A DNA stretch of 16,396 bases from JBIIUJ01 sp044340025 (GTDB lineage: Bacteria > Pseudomonadota > Alphaproteobacteria > Caulobacterales > Aquidulcibacteraceae), in NCBI GenBank assembly GCA_044340025.1, contig JBIIUJ010000046.1, positions 1 through 16,396 of the forward strand, in the 5' to 3' direction. Positions 12,462-16,396 of the stretch are shown here, in pieces; within the stretch, counting starts at the first letter, position 1, and each line of letters starts with the position of its first letter. Position numbers and translations under genes: made by a program. A model generated the notes under the pieces. The model ran no database searches. It was not told the origin of the DNA and worked only from the letters and a program-made list of their open reading frames with translations.

Positions 12462-13450
12462 GGCGCGTCCTTTGGGACGGCGATCTCGGCGACGACAGGG
12501 AAATGATCCGATCCGCTTGATGGCGCCCGGCGCACTGACAGGACGGCTGCGCCGGCGCCCGTAAAGACGTGATCGATCGCGATCAGCGGAAATGGGAAAC
12601 GGTATTCGCCCTCCTGCGTCGGGAAGGTGAGCAAGCCGCGCGTGCCGCGCTGCAGTCCGGAGGCCCGCTCGAACCGCTTCAACGCCCAGCCCCACGGCGT
12701 GGCGTTGAAGTCCCCGACGAGGATCTTGGGGCCCTGCCCGATTGCGCGCATCTCGATCGCCATTTCGCGCAATTGCTCGGCCTGCGGGCCGGGCGGGACG
12801 GGCCAGGGGATATGAATCGCGGAGACTGAGAAGGGCGCAGAACCCCGGAGCTGGAGCCAGCCGGTCAGCACCGCCACATTGGGCTCGTTGATCCGCCCGC
12901 GCCGCCATTCCCACCGGATGAGCCGGCTGTTCTGGAACGGAACCCGCGAGAACAGCGCCAGATCGCAATCGGCATGATCCACACACTCCAGCATGTAGGG
13001 CCAGCGCTTGCGCACCTGGGCGAACAGGGAGCGGTTTTCGGGATAAACCTCCTGCAACGCGACGATGTCGGGGTTTTCGGCCTCCAGCATCGCAATGAGG
13101 CGCACATAATCCCGGTTGTCCTTGCCGTGGGCGTTGAAGGTGAGCACGCGCACCGTCACGGCCGGATCGGGCGCTGATGCGCGCGGCGCCAGCAGCGCGC
13201 CGCCGATCAGCCAGACCTGCGCGCCAAGCCCAACGGCGGCAAGCCCCAGCAGCCAGCCGCGCTGCGGACGCCGGGCTGCAGAAGCCAGCGCCAGCGCCAT
13301 CCCCGCCATGACCGCCGCCCAGGGCGCAAAATGGTTGAGCGCGTCGAGCCAGCCGCTCCAGGCGCCCGCCACCCCGCCGATCCCCCACAGAAAGGCGTTG
13401 GCGCCGAGCGCGAGCGAGATCCAGGCGGCGAGCGATCGGAAGCGGAGCAT
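12341..13450 (-). CDS. membrane-anchored endonuclease/exonuclease/phosphatase-family protein
   Basis: The ATG at 13450 gives a 369-residue protein. The first 90 residues form about three hydrophobic helices (around 8-32, 42-58 and 70-88). The EEP-type catalytic domain then begins at VRVLTFNAHGKDN (about 100-112; Asn106). It continues with LQEVYPENR (Glu134), AIHIPWPVPPGPQ, VGDFNATPW (Asp247, Asn249), IDHVF (Asp293, His294) and SGSDHFPVVAEIAV (Asp315, His316). The full metal-dependent hydrolase signature is intact. The family includes DNases, sphingomyelinases and phosphoinositide phosphatases, so substrate is open; the domain could face the periplasm. An alternative TTG at 13480 would leave only 31 bases for the divergent queA promoter, so ATG is preferred. 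The last ~44 residues lie beyond the catalytic domain, mostly antisense to ppiB. Confidence 0.88.
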   Translation of the reverse strand: MLRFRSLAAWISLALGANAFLWGIGGVAGAWSGWLDALNHFAPWAAVMAGMALALASAARRPQRGWLLGLAAVGLGAQVWLIGGALLAPRASAPDPAVTVRVLTFNAHGKDNRDYVRLIAMLEAENPDIVALQEVYPENRSLFAQVRKRWPYMLECVDHADCDLALFSRVPFQNSRLIRWEWRRGRINEPNVAVLTGWLQLRGSAPFSVSAIHIPWPVPPGPQAEQLREMAIEMRAIGQGPKILVGDFNATPWGWALKRFERASGLQRGTRGLLTFPTQEGEYRFPFPLIAIDHVFTGAGAAVLSVRRAPSSGSDHFPVVAEIAVPKDAPQTSAATLRDTILPGARGGSPFGKASTASIPLSTTPQTVY

Positions 13451-13511
13451 GATCAGGGACTGAGGCAGGGCTCTGGGCAAGGCGACGGGCTGGCCTTACA
13501 TCGCGCCGGCC

Positions 13512-14570
13512 ATGCGCGTCGACGATTTTGACTTTCATCTGCCCGAGGAGCGCATCGCGTTGCGCCCTGCCCGCCCACGCGATGCGGCGCGGCTGCTGGT
13601 GGTGCGCCCCGGCGCGGGCCTTGATGACCGGATCGTGCGCGATCTGCCCGATCTTCTGCGCCCTGGCGATCTGATGATCTTCAACGACACCCGCACGATC
13701 CCTGCCGCCATGAAGGCGTGGCGGGCGCCGCGCCGGGCAGATAGCCCGCCTGTGGCGTGCGACATCAATCTTCACAAGCGGGAGGGGCCGGATTCCTGGC
13801 GCGCCTTCGCCCGGCCGGGCAAGCGGCTGGCACTGGGCGACCGGCTCGATTTCGCCGACGCACTGTCAGCCGAGATCGTGGAAAAGGGCGAAGGCGGGGA
13901 GGTGCTGCTGCGTTTTTCCGCCGCCGGTCCGGCGCTGGATCAGGCGGTGGCGCGCGCCGGCGTCATGCCGCTGCCGCCCTATATCGCGCGCAAGCGGGGG
14001 ATCGACGCGGCCGACGCCGCCGATTACCAGACGGTCTATGCCGCGCGCGACGGATCGGTCGCCACGCCCACCGCCGGCCTTCACTTCACCGACGCCCTGC
14101 TCGCGCGGCTGGATGCGCGCGGGGTGGAGCGGGCGTTTGTGACGCTGCATGTGGGCGCGGGAACCTTCCTGCCGGTGAAGGCCGAACGGCTGGAGGACCA
14201 CCGCATGCATGCCGAATGGTGCGAGGTCTCGCGCGAAACCGCAGACAGGCTGAATGCCGCGAAGGCCGAGGGCCGGCGGATCGTGGCGGTGGGCACGACC
14301 GCGCTGCGCACGCTGGAGAGCGTGGCCGATCCGGAGGGCCGGTTCGCCCCCTTTCTGGGCGAGACCGACATCTTCATCACGCCGGGCTATCGGTTTCGGG
14401 CCGCAGACCTTCTGATGACGAATTTCCATCTGCCGAAGTCGACATTGATGATGCTGGTGAGCGCGTTTTCCGGGGTGGAGACGATGCGCGCGGCCTATGC
14501 CCACGCGATCACGGCCGGCTACCGGTTCTATTCCTATGGCGACGCCAGCCTGCTGGAGCGCGCGCGGTGA
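13512..14570 (+). CDS. queA: S-adenosylmethionine:tRNA ribosyltransferase-isomerase
   Basis: QueA transfers and isomerises the ribosyl group of S-adenosylmethionine onto preQ1-modified tRNA, giving epoxyqueuosine at wobble position 34 of GUN-anticodon tRNAs. The 352-residue protein has the usual length and order of motifs: FDFHLPEERIALRPA (6-20), LMIFNDTRTIPA (54-65), GSVATPTAGLHFTDALL (181-197), LHVGAGTFLPV (212-222), HAEWCEVS (233-240), GTTALRTLES (261-270), TNFHLPKSTLMMLVSAFSG (303-321) and YRFYSYGDASLLE (337-349). ATG 13512 is the only reasonable start but lacks a ribosome site, so leaderless expression is possible. It overlaps tgt by four bases. The two enzymes act in sequence, so the layout fits their joint job. 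Confidence 0.97.
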   Translation: MRVDDFDFHLPEERIALRPARPRDAARLLVVRPGAGLDDRIVRDLPDLLRPGDLMIFNDTRTIPAAMKAWRAPRRADSPPVACDINLHKREGPDSWRAFARPGKRLALGDRLDFADALSAEIVEKGEGGEVLLRFSAAGPALDQAVARAGVMPLPPYIARKRGIDAADAADYQTVYAARDGSVATPTAGLHFTDALLARLDARGVERAFVTLHVGAGTFLPVKAERLEDHRMHAEWCEVSRETADRLNAAKAEGRRIVAVGTTALRTLESVADPEGRFAPFLGETDIFITPGYRFRAADLLMTNFHLPKSTLMMLVSAFSGVETMRAAYAHAITAGYRFYSYGDASLLERAR

Positions 14571-15679
14571 GCTTCGCCTTCAGCCTCCACGCCACGGACG
14601 GGGCGGCGCGCACCGGCGTGCTTGAAACCCCGCGCGGCGCCATCCGCACACCCGCCTTCATGCCGGTGGGGACCGCCGCGACCGTGAAAGCGCTGAGCGT
14701 GGATCAGGTGGCCGCGACAGGCGCGGACATCATCCTGGGCAATACCTATCACCTGATGCTGCGCCCCGGGCCCGAGCGGATGAGCCGGCTTGGCGGGCTT
14801 CACCGCTTCATGCGCTGGGAAAAGCCGATCCTGACCGATTCCGGCGGGTTTCAGGTCTGGTCGCTTGCCGGCCTGCGCAAGATGACCGAGGGGGGCGTGG
14901 AGTTTCGCTCCCATATCGACGGGTCGAAGCATATGCTCAGCCCCGAGCGTTCCATCGCCATCCAGGCCGATCATCTGGGCGCGGATATCTCGATGCAGCT
15001 CGACGAGTGCACGGTCTATCCCTGCACACAGGCGGAGGCCGCCTCCTCCATGCAGCTGTCGGCCCGCTGGGCCCAGCGCAGCAAGGCGGCCTTCGGCGCG
15101 CGCGAGACCCAAGCCCTGTTTGGCATCGTGCAGGGCTCGGTCTTCCCCGATCTGCGCCGGGAAAGCGCCGAACGCCTGCGCGAGATCGGGTTTGACGGCT
15201 ACGCCATCGGCGGGCTCGCGGTGGGCGAGGGCCATGCGCGGATGCTGGAGGTGATCGAGGCGACCGCTCCGCACCTGCCATCAGACCGGCCGCGCTATCT
15301 CATGGGCGTCGGCAAGCCGATCGACCTTCTCGAAAGCGTCGCGCGCGGGGTGGACATGTTCGACTGCGTGCTGCCCACCCGCTCCGGCCGGCACGGCCAG
15401 GCCTGGACCTGGGACGGGCCGATCAATCTCACCAACGCGCGCTTTGCCGAAGACCTCGCGCCTCTCGATCCGGAAAGCGACTGCCCGGCCAGCCGCGACT
15501 ATTCGAAGGCCTATCTCCATCACCTGTTCAAGGCGCAGGAGATCCTGGGCCAGGTTCTGCTCTCCTGGCACAATATCGCCTTCTATCAGGCGCTGATGCA
15601 GCGAATGCGCGCCGCCATCGCCGCGGGCGCGTTTGCGGCGCTGCGCGCAGAGCTTCAAGCCCGCTGGACGAAGGCCTGA
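14567..15679 (+). CDS. tgt: queuine tRNA-ribosyltransferase (TGT) with two zinc cysteines replaced
   Basis: Tgt swaps guanine-34 for preQ1 in tRNA-Asp, -Asn, -His and -Tyr; QueA then acts on it. The start is GTG 14567, overlapping queA's stop (GTGA), so translation is coupled; the 370-residue protein is full length. Catalytic residues are present: Asp91 in LTDSGGFQVW, Asp145-type residues in MQLDECT, GIVQGS (186-191), GYAIGGLAVGE (211-221) and the nucleophile Asp263 in GVDMFDCVLPTRSGR. The zinc site is odd. The family signature C-x-C-x2-C...H reads here ESDCPASR (303-310) and SWHN (333-336), so two cysteines are serines (304 and 309) and only Cys306 and His335 remain. The two replacements suggest no structural zinc or a sequence error. 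The rest is normal. Confidence 0.95.
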   Translation: MSFAFSLHATDGAARTGVLETPRGAIRTPAFMPVGTAATVKALSVDQVAATGADIILGNTYHLMLRPGPERMSRLGGLHRFMRWEKPILTDSGGFQVWSLAGLRKMTEGGVEFRSHIDGSKHMLSPERSIAIQADHLGADISMQLDECTVYPCTQAEAASSMQLSARWAQRSKAAFGARETQALFGIVQGSVFPDLRRESAERLREIGFDGYAIGGLAVGEGHARMLEVIEATAPHLPSDRPRYLMGVGKPIDLLESVARGVDMFDCVLPTRSGRHGQAWTWDGPINLTNARFAEDLAPLDPESDCPASRDYSKAYLHHLFKAQEILGQVLLSWHNIAFYQALMQRMRAAIAAGAFAALRAELQARWTKA

Positions 15680-15684
15680 AATGC

Positions 15685-15709
15685 AAAACGCCCCGCCGGG
15701 GGCGGGGCG
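15685..15709 (-). terminator. intrinsic terminator of rpmF
   Basis: On the minus strand the nine-bp perfect stem CGCCCCGCC / GGCGGGGCG with a three-base loop is followed directly by TTTT. It lies 27 bases past the rpmF stop. Read on the plus strand the same stem follows tgt by six bases but lacks a T-tract, so it may also slow transcription from tgt. Confidence 0.85.
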
Positions 15710-15735
15710 CTTCAAGCGCGATCCTGAAAAGACGA

Positions 15736-15918
15736 TCAGTCTTCTTTCGGCGTCAGAACCTGGCGGCCTTTGTAGACGCCGGTCTTGAGGTCGATGTGGT
15801 GCGGGCGGCGCAGCTCGCCCGTCTCCTTGTCTTCGATATAGGAATTGGCGCCAAGCGCGTGGTGGGCGCGGCGCATGCCGCGACGCGACGGCGAGGTTTT
15901 ACGCTTCGGAACAGCCAT
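15736..15918 (-). CDS. rpmF: 50S ribosomal protein L32
   Basis: A 60-residue basic protein of the large ribosomal subunit. The opening MAVPKRKTSPSRRGMRRAHH is the invariant L32 signature, followed by the alphaproteobacterial continuation ALGANSYIEDKETGELRRPHHIDLKTGVYKGRQVL and the end TPKED. It lacks the CxxC/C zinc ribbon found in some L32 forms. I chose the ATG at 15918 because it begins the signature and GGAG lies eight bases upstream; the longer in-frame reading to 16113 has no family support. A promoter and an intrinsic terminator flank the gene, so it is a single-gene unit. Confidence 0.98.
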   Translation of the reverse strand: MAVPKRKTSPSRRGMRRAHHALGANSYIEDKETGELRRPHHIDLKTGVYKGRQVLTPKED

Positions 15919-15973
15919 AGGAGGCTCCAAATAGGGCGGGGCCCCGGATATGGGCCGCGAAACGAGAGGCGGG

Positions 15974-16002
15974 CTTATGACCGAACCGGGCCAGCGATGC
16001 AA
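15974..16002 (-). promoter_or_regulatory. promoter of rpmF
   Basis: TTGCAT (16002-15997) and CATAAG (15979-15974) on the minus strand are separated by exactly 17 bases, 56 bases upstream of the rpmF start. The -10 hexamer is a four-of-six match. The same -35 hexamer and spacing recur before the fabI operon. Confidence 0.55.
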
Positions 16003-16092
16003 GCGCGACGGGCAGAAGCGCGCATGCCATCGGCTCGGGTCGCCCAAGGCCCGCACTGGCGGCCCCGCGCCTTTCATGCTTCCAAGGCGGCC

Positions 16093-16396
16093 ATGCGCGC
16101 CTTTGTCTGCCACGCTCTGAGCGAGGACCTCTCGGGAACCGGCATCGCCGAGGTGGCCGCCCCCGCTCCCGGCCCGGGCGAGATCCTCGTTCGGGTGCGC
16201 GCAGCCAGCGTGAACTTCCCCGACATTCTCATGTGCCAGGGCCGCTACCAGTTCCGGCCCGAGCCGCCCTTCATTCCCGGGATCGACGTGGCGGGCGAGG
16301 TGGCGGGCCTTGGTCCCGGCGTCTCGGGCTTTGCCGAGGGCGACAGCGTGGTGGGCGGCGCACGGCTTGGCGGCTTTGCCGAATTCGCAGTGTTGT
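16093..16396 (+). CDS. NADPH:quinone oxidoreductase-like MDR protein, N-terminal part
   Basis: The first 101 codons of a medium-chain dehydrogenase/reductase run off the right edge. The start ATG 16093 has AAGG at about eight bases. The N-terminal catalytic domain of the quinone-oxidoreductase branch is recognisable: PAPGPGEILVRVRAASVNFPDILMCQGRYQ (24-53), PPFIPGIDVAGEVAGLGPGV (58-77) and GDSVVGGARLGGFAEFAVL. The motif with NFPD instead of a Cys-His zinc pair marks the zinc-free quinone reductase type. The NADPH-binding half lies beyond the window. It is divergent from rpmF. Confidence 0.9.
   Translation, partial: MRAFVCHALSEDLSGTGIAEVAAPAPGPGEILVRVRAASVNFPDILMCQGRYQFRPEPPFIPGIDVAGEVAGLGPGVSGFAEGDSVVGGARLGGFAEFAVL

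Noticed and set aside
11886..13775. 629-residue minus-strand ORF
   Set aside because: Arginine/alanine-rich shadow of the EEP gene, ppiB and queA in another frame, no recognisable domain.
13757..14566. N-terminal extension of Tgt to 640 residues
   Set aside because: It overlaps queA entirely in another frame; Tgt homology starts at the GTG at 14567.

Overview
The window is GC-rich DNA with dense genes, short intergenic gaps and frequent GTG starts. It looks like chromosomal DNA of an alphaproteobacterium. The pairing of secreted and cytosolic cyclophilins with queA-tgt, an alphaproteobacterial-type FabI and a CIO-like cydAB all fit this. A Caulobacterales/Maricaulales-type relative is my guess, but I cannot prove the genus from sequence alone.

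Layout. Positions 1-105 are one end of an IS3-family insertion sequence. It has cut a gene for a FAS1-type (MaoC/hot-dog) acyl-CoA dehydratase, leaving its first 162 codons (106-593, minus). A 456-bp stretch without a convincing gene follows. Positions 1050-4040 (minus) hold a tight three-gene operon: a GbsR/MarR-type regulator and the two subunits of a cytochrome bd-type quinol oxidase. A perfect 20-bp palindrome sits in the promoter spacer. Positions 4141-4604 are a small AT-rich islet with one orphan 63-residue ORF, next to the 3' end of tRNA-Val(GAC) (4605-4679). That tRNA has its own promoter and a likely terminator.

Positions 4746-6103 (minus) encode an alpha/beta hydrolase and a DUF4267-like membrane protein, divergent from a LysR regulator (6194-7117) with a T-N11-A box between them. 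Positions 7158-8304 (minus) hold fabI, preceded in the same direction by two tandem, related 34-35-residue membrane peptides that are easily missed. Divergent from this is a secreted alkaline-phosphatase-family protein (8496-9752). It lacks the usual metal-binding histidines but has an apparent Pho box upstream. It is followed by an FAD monooxygenase (9848-11023).

Positions 11083-12461 carry two cyclophilins in tandem, one exported and one cytosolic. The second overlaps the 3' end of a convergent membrane-anchored endonuclease/exonuclease/phosphatase (EEP) protein. Positions 13512-15679 are queA and tgt, translationally coupled, for queuosine modification of tRNA. In Tgt two of the four zinc-ligand cysteines are serines. 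The window closes with rpmF (L32, minus, with promoter and terminator) and the start of a quinone oxidoreductase-like MDR gene.

The observations most worth a second look are the two micro-membrane-protein genes in front of fabI, the Pho-box-linked phosphatase without histidine ligands, the Tgt with a degraded zinc site, and the palindrome-in-promoter control of the cyd operon.
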